The notes under the pieces were generated by a model. That model did no database searches. It was given only the letters and a program-made list of their open reading frames with translations, and had not been told where the DNA came from. A program made the translations under genes and the position numbers. Positions 53,600 through 62,444 of a stretch of 64,000 nt of DNA are shown in pieces. Position 1 is the stretch's first letter. Each line of letters starts with the position of its first letter. Source of the stretch: Mycobacterium sp. URHD0025 (lineage in GTDB: Bacteria > Actinomycetota > Actinomycetes > Mycobacteriales > Mycobacteriaceae); the NCBI RefSeq assembly GCF_000426065.1, contig NZ_AUEQ01000001.1, positions 806,001 to 870,000 of the forward strand. Direction: 5' to 3'.

Positions 53600-55170
53600 G
53601 ATTTCGCTGTCTCCAATTGTCGTTTGACCTCAAGGCGGCGCAGCTTGCCCGAGGAGGTGCGGGGCAGTGACCCCGGCGTCAGGAACACCACGTCGGCGGG
53701 CACGATGCCGCACTCGGATGCCACCTGCTGAATAACCTGGCTGCGGGCACTCGCCTCATCGGCGCCACGGAACTCGGCCGCGATCACCAGCCCGGCGCGG
53801 ACCGATTTCTCACCGGCGCCCACAGCTACCACCGCACCTTCACGAACACCCTTGACCTGAGCGGCAACCCGTTCGATCTCGGTGGGGAAGATGTTGCGTC
53901 CGGCCACGGTGATCAGTTCTTTGGTGCGTCCGCAGACCACAAGGCCGCCGTCGACGAAGTAGCCCAAATCTCCGGTGGCGAACCATTCGCCGGGGTTCAG
54001 GGGAGTCTGGCCCAGGTAGCCCGACATCATCGAGGTGCCACGGATCTCCACCTCACCGACCTCGCGGTCGACGATGCCCGCGTTGTCTTCGCTGGGGCGC
54101 AGCCGCACTTCCATGCCCCCGATGGCATCACCGAGGACGGCGAGCTGCTGCCGGTTGGAGCCTGCGTCCGTGGCGACGGTGATCTCGTCGAGGACGACGC
54201 CGAGTCCCGGAACGGGAACTGTGACGGCACAGGATGATTCGGCCATCCCGTAGGACGGTGAAAGGGCTCCGGGGTTGAAGCCGAAGCGGGACAATTCGGT
54301 GCCGAAGCGGCTGGTGGCCTCGCAGTCGACGGGCTCGCCGCCGTTGAGCGCGAACCGCACGGCCGACAGGTCAAGATCGGTCAGTCGCTTGGAGTACTTG
54401 CCGATCAGGCCGTAGGCCATGTTGGGAGCGGCGGTCAGGGTGGCGCGGCTCTCGGTGAGCCAGCGCACCCAGCTGAACGGTGAGGCCGCGAATGCCATGG
54501 TCGAGGCTTGCCATACCTCGATGCCACCGAGCGCTCCGGCCAGCAGGAACGTCAGGCCCATGTCGTGGTACAGCGGCAGCCACGAGCAGCCGATGTCGCT
54601 GGGGGACAAGCTGATCCGCTCACTGAGTCCACGCAGATTGGCCAGCACGGCTGACGGCGTCAGCTGCGCGGTACGGGGCGTGCCGGTGGAACCAGCGGTG
54701 CCCTGCAGGACCGCGAACGGGCCGGTGCCCAGCGGCAGGGTGGTGGAGCGTTGGGTGTGTGCGATGACGGCGTAGTCGTGGATCGCCACCGGAGTCTCAG
54801 CTGTTCGCAGCAGATCCAGGTAGCCGCTGTGGCTGAACACGGTGCCCACTCCGATGTCCGCGAACCGATTGATCGTGGCCTGCGCCCAGGTGTCCACGTC
54901 GGCGCCCCGGATCGGGCCGGGCAGTACGGACAGCGCCGTACCGGCCAGAAGCGCGCCGAGGATGGTCGCGATGCCCTCGACCGTGGGCTCACCGACCATC
55001 CCGACAGCTGTCGAACCGTCCTCGCCGATCTGTTCGGCGATGTTCTCGGCGCGGGCGTATACCTCGCCCCAGGGGTGGCGGATCCAGGTGCTGGTCGCCT
55101 GGTCGTACACCACGAGGTCGGCGTCGGTGGTGGTCAGCGACGAGGCGAGCGCCGTGGCGAGCACGCTCAC
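53596..55170 (-). CDS. mbtM: mycobactin fatty-acyl-AMP ligase MbtM
   Basis: A 524-residue FAAL-type adenylating enzyme (FadD33-like). ATP motif [31 protein letters not shown] (FAAL-specific) and [13 protein letters not shown] are seen, then [22 protein letters not shown] and the C-terminal lysine region [13 protein letters not shown]. It activates long-chain fatty acids as acyl-AMP and loads them on MbtL. The start GTG 55170 overlaps the mbtL stop by 4 bp; longer frame upstream belongs to the antisense of mbtL. Confidence 0.93.
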   Translation of the reverse strand: MSVLATALASSLTTTDADLVVYDQATSTWIRHPWGEVYARAENIAEQIGEDGSTAVGMVGEPTVEGIATILGALLAGTALSVLPGPIRGADVDTWAQATINRFADIGVGTVFSHSGYLDLLRTAETPVAIHDYAVIAHTQRSTTLPLGTGPFAVLQGTAGSTGTPRTAQLTPSAVLANLRGLSERISLSPSDIGCSWLPLYHDMGLTFLLAGALGGIEVWQASTMAFAASPFSWVRWLTESRATLTAAPNMAYGLIGKYSKRLTDLDLSAVRFALNGGEPVDCEATSRFGTELSRFGFNPGALSPSYGMAESSCAVTVPVPGLGVVLDEITVATDAGSNRQQLAVLGDAIGGMEVRLRPSEDNAGIVDREVGEVEIRGTSMMSGYLGQTPLNPGEWFATGDLGYFVDGGLVVCGRTKELITVAGRNIFPTEIERVAAQVKGVREGAVVAVGAGEKSVRAGLVIAAEFRGADEASARSQVIQQVASECGIVPADVVFLTPGSLPRTSSGKLRRLEVKRQLETAKS

Positions 55171-55436
55171 TGGTTGCTCTGCGCGGCAGGCACTTTCGCC
55201 AGGATGGCCGCTTCGAGATCGCCCACGGTGTCGCAGCTGAGCAGGTCCTCTTCGGACAGGACGACCCCGAGCTTGTCCTCGATCGCCACCATGCCGACGG
55301 CGAACGCCACGGAGTCCAGGCCGGCGTCGTCGATGAGCCGGGAGTCCCTGGTCACCCGGCGGACATCGACGTTCATGTCGTCGCGAAGGATCTCGGTGAG
55401 GGCGGCGCTGACCGCTTCGGGTGTTGTCGACTGCAT
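55167..55436 (-). CDS. mbtL: mycobactin acyl carrier protein MbtL
   Basis: An 89-residue acyl carrier protein. The phosphopantetheine Ser42 lies in [15 protein letters not shown], and the acidic helix [17 protein letters not shown] is typical. It carries the long-chain acyl group from MbtM to MbtN and MbtK. First gene of the mbtL-mbtM-mbtN operon, preceded by an iron-box-like palindrome 28 bp upstream. Confidence 0.93.
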   Translation of the reverse strand: MQSTTPEAVSAALTEILRDDMNVDVRRVTRDSRLIDDAGLDSVAFAVGMVAIEDKLGVVLSEEDLLSCDTVGDLEAAILAKVPAAQSNQ

Positions 55437-55463
55437 GGGGTGGCACGGTACACGTCGGAGGAA

Positions 55464-55482
55464 AGATAGGCTAGCCTTACAA
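55464..55482 (-). promoter_or_regulatory. IdeR-type iron box upstream of mbtL
   Basis: A palindromic AGGCTAGCCT core (55468-55477) within 55464-55482 matches 11 of 14 positions of the right-hand part of the IdeR consensus and 13 of 19 overall. It lies 28 bp before the mbtL ATG, the place where IdeR-Fe represses mycobactin genes in iron-replete cells. Confidence 0.7.
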
Positions 55483-55526
55483 AGGCCGTTGTGAGGTCGA
55501 TAACTAAGCCTGCGGCCAGGGTGCGT

Positions 55527-56255
55527 TCAGACGGTGCCGACGGCGATGAACATGCCGGTGGCGGCGGCGATCAGGACCATGTCGATCAGCCGAGCGTAGG
55601 TGTGCGGTTGAAGCCGTTGCACGATCCGGCGGATCAAGAATGGGCCGATCATCAACGCGGTCCCGATCGCGACCCCGTCAATGATGACACCCGTTGTGAG
55701 GGAGCCGCCTTGACCAAAGGTGGCGAGCTTGGCCGTGTAAAGCAGCAAGGCGCTGGCTGCTTCGGAACCCAGGAAGGCGCCTCCGCTGAGCCCATATCCG
55801 GTGAACATCGGGACGCTCAACGGTCCGGTCGACAAGACCAGGCCGGTCAAGAAGCCCACAACAGCGCCCGCGACACCGAGCTGCCACAATCGCACCCGCC
55901 ACCCTCGCTTCGCGATTGCCCTGCGGACCGGAATCATCGCCAGAAAGAACCCACCCAAGAGCCCATCGACGATCTTCGGAGAGATCGTCAGCAGTGTGTG
56001 CGCGCCGAGCACTGCGGCGGGTGCGCCTGTTGCCGAGTAGGCGAACACGGGGCGCCACCTGATCTGTCGCCACCAGGCGGCCACGCGGCCGACGTTGGCC
56101 ATCACGGCTGCTATCGCCATCATCGGCACCGCCGCGCGCGGTCCATACAGCAGCACCAGCACCGGAAGCAGTACGAGCGACGATCCGGTGCCCACCAGAC
56201 CGCCGAGTGCTCCGGCGCCCAGCGCGAGAATGAAAACCAAGACGAGAGTCAACAT
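55527..56255 (-). CDS. sulfite exporter TauE/SafE family permease
   Basis: A 242-residue TauE/SafE (TSUP) membrane protein with about eight helices. It begins LTLVLVFILALGAGALGGLVGTGSSLVLLPVLVLLYG, the first half of the family's duplicated motif, with a second half near GLLGGFFLAMIPVRRAI and LVLSTGPLSVPMFTGYGLSGGAFLGSEA. Members export sulfite, sulfoacetate or related anions. ATG 56255. Direction and gap (209 bp from DUF190 gene) suggest a separate unit. Confidence 0.88.
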   Translation of the reverse strand: MLTLVLVFILALGAGALGGLVGTGSSLVLLPVLVLLYGPRAAVPMMAIAAVMANVGRVAAWWRQIRWRPVFAYSATGAPAAVLGAHTLLTISPKIVDGLLGGFFLAMIPVRRAIAKRGWRVRLWQLGVAGAVVGFLTGLVLSTGPLSVPMFTGYGLSGGAFLGSEAASALLLYTAKLATFGQGGSLTTGVIIDGVAIGTALMIGPFLIRRIVQRLQPHTYARLIDMVLIAAATGMFIAVGTV

Positions 56256-56464
56256 CGCAGGACCTTCTCGTCGGCGTGGGGCACGCCGACGGAGATCCTC
56301 CAGGCTTTTATCCGTTCAGATGACCGCACCCCGTCCAGGACTACGGTGGCGCCGCTCGGACCAGACGTACACCATGACTGGCGCACCGGAACCCTAGGCG
56401 CTATCCCCTTCACCCTAGCAACGGCTCATCGGCCTCGCTCGGCGCAGGCGGGTGCCGGCAACGC

Positions 56465-57529
56465 TCAGAAACCGGCCAGATCGGTCCCGCCGAAGCGCTG
56501 ACCGTCGTCGACAACCGTTGCCCAGGGCACCATCTCGGCGCTGACCACGCCGTGCTCGCGGGTGATTTCGTCGATGATGTCGAAGGACGCGGAGATGCGT
56601 GCGGGGGTGTCGACCACGATCGTCGTCACCGGCACCTGCCGTCCCAATTGGAACAGCTTGTCCCCGTGAGGCTTACCGTCATCGCTGTACCCCCAGATGC
56701 CACGCAGCACAGTCGCGCCGCCGGCCACGTTGGACTCCAGTAGCGAGCGGACGATGGCCCGGTGGATCGGGACACCGTCGTGGTGAGCGGTTTCCGAGGT
56801 GTGGATCATCAGCTTCTGCCACAGCGGCCGGCCTTCGGCGTCCGTCGCGGGCAGCTCGGCCGGGCGGGTCAGCAGTTGTCCGCCCCGCTTGCACAGTTGC
56901 GCCCGCTCGACGGTGAGCAGGGGATTCTCGAGCACGTCGGTCAGCTCGCCCAGTACCGCGTTCACCTGGGCACCGGTCCCCAGCCCGACGATCATGAGCG
57001 GCACCTCGGTGTTGCGGCTGAAGAATGCGGCGCGCCGACGGTCGCCGTGTACCGTCCCGTCCACCCCGAGAAGCACTGTGGTCGCGGCGAAGCCGTGCCC
57101 GTGCAGCAGAGCGCACACCGCACGGTAGGCCGGAACTCCGCCGACCCGGTGATGACGGCCGACGTACACAGTCAGCTTGCAGGTATCGGTCACGGTCGGC
57201 GCGGGGGACTCGCGACGGATCAGCTGGGCCCGTTCGAGGGTGATCAGACCGCGGGGAATGAGATCGACGGTCTGCTCGGCCAGTGCGGAGATCTTGTCGG
57301 CGGCATCGACAGCAGCGATGGCGATCGGCGGATCCTCCGAGGCCGTCAACGTCTCGTCAGTACGCAGGTGATGGTGCGGACCGAAGCTGGAGATCCCGCG
57401 CAGCATCACGCTGACCGCGATGTCGCTGCCGCCGTACAGATCCAAGAGCGCGTCGGCGACGAAGCGGTGTTCGTGACGCGACCGTTCGGCGAAATACGCG
57501 GTCAGCTTGAGGTAGTCGGTGGTGGTCAC
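56465..57529 (-). CDS. DUF190 domain protein (three-repeat type)
   Basis: A 354-residue protein with three tandem DUF190 units. Each has the pattern 'KLTAYFAERSRHEHRFVADALLDLYGG', 'KLTVYVGRHHRVGGVPAYRAVCALLHGHG' and 'KLMIHTSETAHHDGVPIHRAIVRSLLESN', followed by an LRGxxxxG-type loop. DUF190 is a PII-like ferredoxin-like fold often encoded next to CrcB fluoride channels; it may regulate them. GTG 57529 overlaps the crcB stop, so translation is coupled. Same order as M. tuberculosis Rv3069-Rv3071. Confidence 0.88.
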   Translation of the reverse strand: MTTTDYLKLTAYFAERSRHEHRFVADALLDLYGGSDIAVSVMLRGISSFGPHHHLRTDETLTASEDPPIAIAAVDAADKISALAEQTVDLIPRGLITLERAQLIRRESPAPTVTDTCKLTVYVGRHHRVGGVPAYRAVCALLHGHGFAATTVLLGVDGTVHGDRRRAAFFSRNTEVPLMIVGLGTGAQVNAVLGELTDVLENPLLTVERAQLCKRGGQLLTRPAELPATDAEGRPLWQKLMIHTSETAHHDGVPIHRAIVRSLLESNVAGGATVLRGIWGYSDDGKPHGDKLFQLGRQVPVTTIVVDTPARISASFDIIDEITREHGVVSAEMVPWATVVDDGQRFGGTDLAGF

Positions 57530-57894
57530 AGTTGGCTCCCGAGCGACATGCCCAGCCACGCCGCGGTCAGGCCGAGCGCCACGCTGATACCGATGTTGCC
57601 CACTGCGGGCCAGACCCGGCGTTCCTCGCCGAGCCGCTGGGTTTCCAGCATCCAGGTGGAGAACGTCGTATAGGAGCCGACGAATGCGGTGCCCGCCAGC
57701 AGCGCCGCGTGCCGGTCCAGGGCCAGCCCGCCGAGGAAGCCGAGCAGAAAGGCGCCGCTGAGGTTGACCGCCAAGGTGCCGAACGGGAAGCCGCGGGTGT
57801 GGCGCGCGGACACCGCACGGTCGAGAAGAAACCGGCACACCGCGCCGACGCCGCCTAGGAGCATCACGCCGGTCCACACCATGACGGTCGTCAT
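57526..57894 (-). CDS. crcB: fluoride channel CrcB (second copy)
   Basis: A 122-residue Fluc channel subunit with four helices. Features: [37 protein letters not shown] (NxxG-type pore Asn) and [13 protein letters not shown] (the fluoride-lining TTFST motif). Its ATG overlaps the stop of the upstream crcB and its stop overlaps the DUF190 start. Two crcB genes in tandem usually give oppositely oriented subunits that form a heterodimer. Confidence 0.95.
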   Translation of the reverse strand: MTTVMVWTGVMLLGGVGAVCRFLLDRAVSARHTRGFPFGTLAVNLSGAFLLGFLGGLALDRHAALLAGTAFVGSYTTFSTWMLETQRLGEERRVWPAVGNIGISVALGLTAAWLGMSLGSQL

Positions 57895-58289
57895 CGGCGC
57901 ACCGCCGCCCGACGCACCATCGCGGTCGCGATCGCCACTGCCAGCAGACCGGCGGCGATGCTGGCGGTGGTGTATCCCGCGGCCAACGCCAAGTTGCCGT
58001 GTTCGAGCATCGTGACCGTCTCGACCTGCATCGTGGAAAAGGTGGTCAGCCCGCCGCATACGCCGGTACCCAACAGCGGCCTGCGGTAACTGGACACCGG
58101 CAGCCGCTCCAGCAGTCGCGTGGTGAAGTAGCCGAGCAGAAACGCGCCGAGAATGTTCGCGATGAACGTCGGCCACGGCCAATGTCCGGGTTCGGGTGCC
58201 GCGAGCACCGCCAGTCCTGCGCGGGCGAGGGTGCCCAGCGCGCCGCCGACGAACACTGCGGCGAGTTCGCGGCCGTCGTGACGGGTCAT
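57891..58289 (-). CDS. crcB: fluoride channel CrcB (first copy)
   Basis: A 132-residue Fluc subunit. The same motifs recur: [34 protein letters not shown] and [16 protein letters not shown]. The start MTRHDGREL is chosen; further upstream frame lies across the divergent SARP promoter. A paired partner for the second crcB, exporting fluoride. It is separated from the divergent regulator gene by 48 bp. Confidence 0.95.
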   Translation of the reverse strand: MTRHDGRELAAVFVGGALGTLARAGLAVLAAPEPGHWPWPTFIANILGAFLLGYFTTRLLERLPVSSYRRPLLGTGVCGGLTTFSTMQVETVTMLEHGNLALAAGYTTASIAAGLLAVAIATAMVRRAAVRR

Positions 58290-58337
58290 GATGCAAAGTA
58301 TGTCGGTCGCCGGCCCGACGGCTATCGTCGGCTCACT

Positions 58338-61300
58338 ATGACGGCCCCGGATAATTCCGCAGTTTCCGCGGTGCGGGTGGCTGCGCTGGGGCCGATCCGG
58401 GCGTGGGTGGCCGGCGAGCCGGTGGAACTCGGCGGTCGCAGGCAGCGATCGGTGTTGGCGCGGTTGGTATCCGCACACGGCGAAGTGGTCTCGGTCGACA
58501 GGCTCATCGACGACCTGTGGGAGGGGGAGCCGCCACCGAAAGTGTTGGCATCGCTACAGGCCTACATCTCGCATCTGCGTCGCGTGCTCGAGCCGTGGCG
58601 CGAGCCGCGTACCGTGGCCGGCGTCATCGTCAGCGCGGCCCCGGGATACTCTCTGCGGCTGCCGGTCGAGGCCGTCGACGTGTGGCGTTTCGAGTCGAAG
58701 GTTTCTGCGGCAGAGCAGGAAGCGGACCCTGCCGAGCGGGCGCGACTGCTCGAAGGTGCGCTCGAGGGCTGGTCAGGTGAGCCCTACGCGGAGGTGGCCG
58801 ACGCGCTGTGGGCGGTCCCTGAAGTGGCCCGTCTGACCGAATTGCGGTTGGCCACCACCGAATCGTATGCACAGACGCAGTCGGTGCTGGGTCGCGACGC
58901 AGTCGTCGTTCGGGTTCTGGAGCGCCACGCCCGCGATCACCCGGGCCGGGAAGTTGCCGCCGGATTGCTCGCGACCGCGCTGTACCGGACCGGACATCAG
59001 TCGGCAGCACTGGACGTCTTACGCCGTACCCGTGAACACCTCCTCGATGACCTAGGGCTCGAACCGGCGCGTCCGCTGCGGGAGCTGGAACGCGACATCC
59101 TGCAGCAGGCCGATCACCTTGAGCCGATCCCACTGGCGGAGAGGCCGGTCGCGATTCCGCGGTTCGGGCGAAAGCCGCCACGGTCGTGTGGGCGGACCGC
59201 TGAACTGGCGGCGATCGCACGGACCGCGGAAACGGTTGAGCGCGAAGGTGGTCGCGTGCTGTGGGTCTGTGGCGAGGTGGGCCTCGGCAAGACCACACTT
59301 GTCGATACCGCCGCCGAGCGGCTACGCGCGACCGGCTGGGCGGTGGCCTCGGGACGCTGCCCGGAGGTGGACGGTGCACCGCCAGGTTGGGCGTGGACGG
59401 AGGTCATCCGTGAATTCGTGGCCTCGTGCGAACCCGATCAGGTCGCGGCGTTGGGCCCGTTGTTGCACGACGGCGGCACAGCCAGTGCCGACAGCGGCGG
59501 CACGTTCTGGTTGGCCCAGGCGCTTGCCGGCCTCCTAGGGCAGGTATCGGCCCGTCGACCGCTGGTCGTTGTGCTGGATGACCTGCACCGTACCGATGGC
59601 CTGACGCTGGAATTGCTGCGTTTCGTGACCGATCGACTCGGTGGTCATCGCGTGCTGATCATCGGAACCTACCGGTCTTCCGAATTGGGGCCAGAGCTGG
59701 AGGCGGCCCGCGCGGCGCTGGCCAACCACGCCGCCGTCCACCTCGAACTGGCGGGCCTCGACGAGCCGGCCACGGCGGAACTGGCTGCCGAGTACGGACT
59801 TTCGGCGCTCTCCGGCGAGACGCTACGGCTCCTGCGTGAGCGGACCGGCGGCAATCCGCTGTTCATCCGGGAACTGGCCCGGTTGATGGTTGCCGAGGGC
59901 GTGGAAGCCGGCAAGGGCGGCGTGCCGGTCGGGGTGCGTGATGTGTTGCGGCGCAGACTTGCCCGGCTGCCAGCGCCGACCGCCACCGCACTGCGTCAGG
60001 CTGCGGTACTCGGCCGCGATGTGGATCTCGACCTACTCGGCGATCTCGCGCAAGGCAACTCAGAAGATCTGCTCGACGCGCTCGAACCGGCTGTGCTGGC
60101 CGGGCTTCTCGACGAGCCGGCGCCGGGCCGGGCGAGATTTGCCCACGCCCTGATCCGCGACACGATCTACGACGACATGTCCATCCTGCGCCGGACCCGG
60201 CTGCACGCTGCGGCCCTCGGCCTACTGCGCCGACCGGGAAGTTCAGCGGATGCCTCCTCGCTCGCCTATCACGCCGTGGCCGCAGCGACTCCCGACACGG
60301 CAAGTGCAGCAGCTGATTTCGCGATGGCCGCTGCCCGCGAGGCCGATACCGTCGGCGCACCGGCCGAATCGGTGCGGCAGTGGCGGGCGACCGTTCGGAT
60401 GCTGGATCTCGCCGGAGTCCGGCCCGTGGGCCCGCAGCCGAACGCGCTGGAGCGGGCGGTTCTCGCGCGCTGTGGTCTGGTCGCGGCGCTGGCCCGGGCC
60501 GGCGATGTCGTTTCGGCACGCGACGAACAGAAGCGGACGTTGGCACTGACAACGGGCAACGACGCGTTGACAGTCGGCGCGCTCACCCTGTGGGATGCCC
60601 CGCTGGTGTGGCGGCTCCGGACCACCGACGCAGCCGACGAGGACATCGTGGTGCCGCTTCGTCGGGTGCTGGCCAGTGATCATCCGGGGCCCGTGCGGGC
60701 GCGACTGCTATCGACGTTGTTCGCCGAGTTGGAAGGTGCGGATACGCCCGCCGCATTGCAGGCGAATTCGGAGGCACTGGAGTTGGCGCGTGCGGCCCAC
60801 GCCGAGGCCCCCGACGTCTACGGCCGGTTGTTGTGTGCGGCGCTCAATGCCCGTGCCTTCGCAGCACTGGGCCCCGACCTTGCCGCCGAACGGGAAGCGG
60901 CGGCCGCCGAACTGCTCGCGGTGGCACAGGAGTGCGGCGCGGTCGACTACGAGGCGGTCGCTCAGTGGCTGTTGTTCCTGTCTGCGGCGGGCCGCTCGGA
61001 CCTGGCTGCCGCCTTGGACCGTGTCGATCTCGCTGTGGCACGGGCAGGTACCGGCCAGTTGGGTTACCTGATGGGTGTGCTCGACGTGTTCGAGGCGCAG
61101 TTGACGGTGCTGGCGGGCCGACCCGACGAGGGGGAGCGCCGCTACGCTGCGGCGGCCGTTCAGTTGTCCGAACACGGCGCGCCCAACGGCGCGTTGATGG
61201 CAGTAGTCGGACGGTTGACGGGCGCTCTGTTCCGCAACGACCTCGCTCCGCTGGCAGACGAGTTGCTCGCCGTTCACAACATGGTGTCGAGGACGGTCAC

Positions 61301-61706
61301 CGACGCTGTGGTCCTGGCGTTGCTGGCCTCAGGAAGAACCGATGAAGCACAACAGGTCTGGGCCCAGCGAGAGCCGGTGGAGCGGTCCTATTACTGGCTG
61401 GCGATGACCACGCTGCGCGCACACGCGTCGGCGGCGATCGGTGACGAGGCGGTCGCGAAGGCGACTGCCGAGGAGCTGCTGCCCTACTCCGGTCGGATGG
61501 CTGGGCTGGACAACGGCACCCTGCTCACCGGACCCGTCGACGAGGCGCTGGCCGCCGTCGCCGAACTGACCGGCGACGCTGAGCAGGCTCGCCGTTACCG
61601 TGCCGATGCCGCTGCGCTCCGTCAGCGTCTCGGGGCGGACGCCGCCCGGGTGCTCAGCCGAACACCCGACGGTCGAATCGCCGGTGGCGCACCGACAACA
61701 CGGTGA
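58338..61706 (+). CDS. SARP/AfsR-type transcriptional regulator with AAA domain
   Basis: An 1122-residue regulator. Residues about 10-95 are a winged OmpR/SARP-type DNA-binding domain ([20 protein letters not shown]), 100-255 the bacterial transcriptional activation domain (BTAD), with Walker A GEVGLGKT (312-319) and Walker [10 protein letters not shown] in the NTPase part, then helical TPR-like repeats to the C-terminus. ATG 58338 follows a -10 TATCGT (58323-58328). It diverges from crcB-crcB-DUF190 and its 3' end overlaps the hemerythrin gene by 53 bp. Regulon unknown. Confidence 0.88.
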   Translation: MTAPDNSAVSAVRVAALGPIRAWVAGEPVELGGRRQRSVLARLVSAHGEVVSVDRLIDDLWEGEPPPKVLASLQAYISHLRRVLEPWREPRTVAGVIVSAAPGYSLRLPVEAVDVWRFESKVSAAEQEADPAERARLLEGALEGWSGEPYAEVADALWAVPEVARLTELRLATTESYAQTQSVLGRDAVVVRVLERHARDHPGREVAAGLLATALYRTGHQSAALDVLRRTREHLLDDLGLEPARPLRELERDILQQADHLEPIPLAERPVAIPRFGRKPPRSCGRTAELAAIARTAETVEREGGRVLWVCGEVGLGKTTLVDTAAERLRATGWAVASGRCPEVDGAPPGWAWTEVIREFVASCEPDQVAALGPLLHDGGTASADSGGTFWLAQALAGLLGQVSARRPLVVVLDDLHRTDGLTLELLRFVTDRLGGHRVLIIGTYRSSELGPELEAARAALANHAAVHLELAGLDEPATAELAAEYGLSALSGETLRLLRERTGGNPLFIRELARLMVAEGVEAGKGGVPVGVRDVLRRRLARLPAPTATALRQAAVLGRDVDLDLLGDLAQGNSEDLLDALEPAVLAGLLDEPAPGRARFAHALIRDTIYDDMSILRRTRLHAAALGLLRRPGSSADASSLAYHAVAAATPDTASAAADFAMAAAREADTVGAPAESVRQWRATVRMLDLAGVRPVGPQPNALERAVLARCGLVAALARAGDVVSARDEQKRTLALTTGNDALTVGALTLWDAPLVWRLRTTDAADEDIVVPLRRVLASDHPGPVRARLLSTLFAELEGADTPAALQANSEALELARAAHAEAPDVYGRLLCAALNARAFAALGPDLAAEREAAAAELLAVAQECGAVDYEAVAQWLLFLSAAGRSDLAAALDRVDLAVARAGTGQLGYLMGVLDVFEAQLTVLAGRPDEGERRYAAAAVQLSEHGAPNGALMAVVGRLTGALFRNDLAPLADELLAVHNMVSRTVTDAVVLALLASGRTDEAQQVWAQREPVERSYYWLAMTTLRAHASAAIGDEAVAKATAEELLPYSGRMAGLDNGTLLTGPVDEALAAVAELTGDAEQARRYRADAAALRQRLGADAARVLSRTPDGRIAGGAPTTR

Positions 61707-62340
61707 TCAGCGCGAGCAGTATCGGACTTACGGTTTCGGACAGTGCGACGCGTTCTTGCTCGGTCATCACCGCCACGGTGCGTGGTCCGTCGAACGACAT
61801 CCGCCCGCTCCGTTGGGCAGCCTTTTCGACGGCGGCCCAGTCGTCGACAGACACGTACTGCCGGATCACCGGGAAGATCTCCCGTTCTTCGTCGGCAATG
61901 TGTTCATGCAGCAGCCCGTGCAGTTCGGTGAGGCCGGCGGCCAGCGGTGCCGCTGACTCCTTATCGCCGACATTCACCCGGAACCCCGCCGCCAGCGCGC
62001 GCAACCGGTCCAACCGCGGGTCGAGTGCCGCGTGGTCCTCGGTCAGCTCGGTCAGGTCGACACTCCCGCCGGCAGAGGCTTCGATCACCGGCCACAGGAT
62101 CTGGTCCTCCGTCGTGTGGTGGTGATGAACCGAGTCGCACAGCAGGTTCACGTACCGGGCGACAGCGCGTGCACGCCGGGGCGTGCACGTCATCCCTCCA
62201 TCTGCGAAAGCCGAGGTCAAAGTTGCGACGCGGCCGACGTCGGTGACCATGGCGCGGTGCGCAAGGCTGATACCGAGGAGGTCGGGCTCGGGATCGCCGG
62301 GACGCCGCGCGGTGACGTTGACGAGTCGTGTGGGTTGCAT
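61654..62340 (-). CDS. hemerythrin domain-containing protein
   Basis: A 228-residue hemerythrin-like protein. Iron-ligand-type residues appear: [32 protein letters not shown] (HxxxE), [16 protein letters not shown] and [20 protein letters not shown]. It has a long C-terminal helix ending in a hydrophobic segment ([14 protein letters not shown]) near residues 205-220. It could sense or bind oxygen or NO. ATG 62340 is chosen; GTG 62352 would add four residues. Antisense overlap at the 3' end with the SARP regulator. Confidence 0.88.
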   Translation of the reverse strand: MQPTRLVNVTARRPGDPEPDLLGISLAHRAMVTDVGRVATLTSAFADGGMTCTPRRARAVARYVNLLCDSVHHHHTTEDQILWPVIEASAGGSVDLTELTEDHAALDPRLDRLRALAAGFRVNVGDKESAAPLAAGLTELHGLLHEHIADEEREIFPVIRQYVSVDDWAAVEKAAQRSGRMSFDGPRTVAVMTEQERVALSETVSPILLALITVLSVRHRRFDRRVFG

Positions 62341-62444
62341 CGGAGTGTTCACGGCAGCCACGTTGCAGGGCCACACTTGTAACCGACTTGTGTAAGGCTT
62401 GCTCTGACCGTCGAACGCTAGTTGTCGGAGGGAAATCGGGAACC

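Noticed and set aside
58290-58337. Possible fluoride riboswitch before crcB
   Set aside because: Only 48 bp separate the divergent genes and no crcB-motif pseudoknot sequence is visible.
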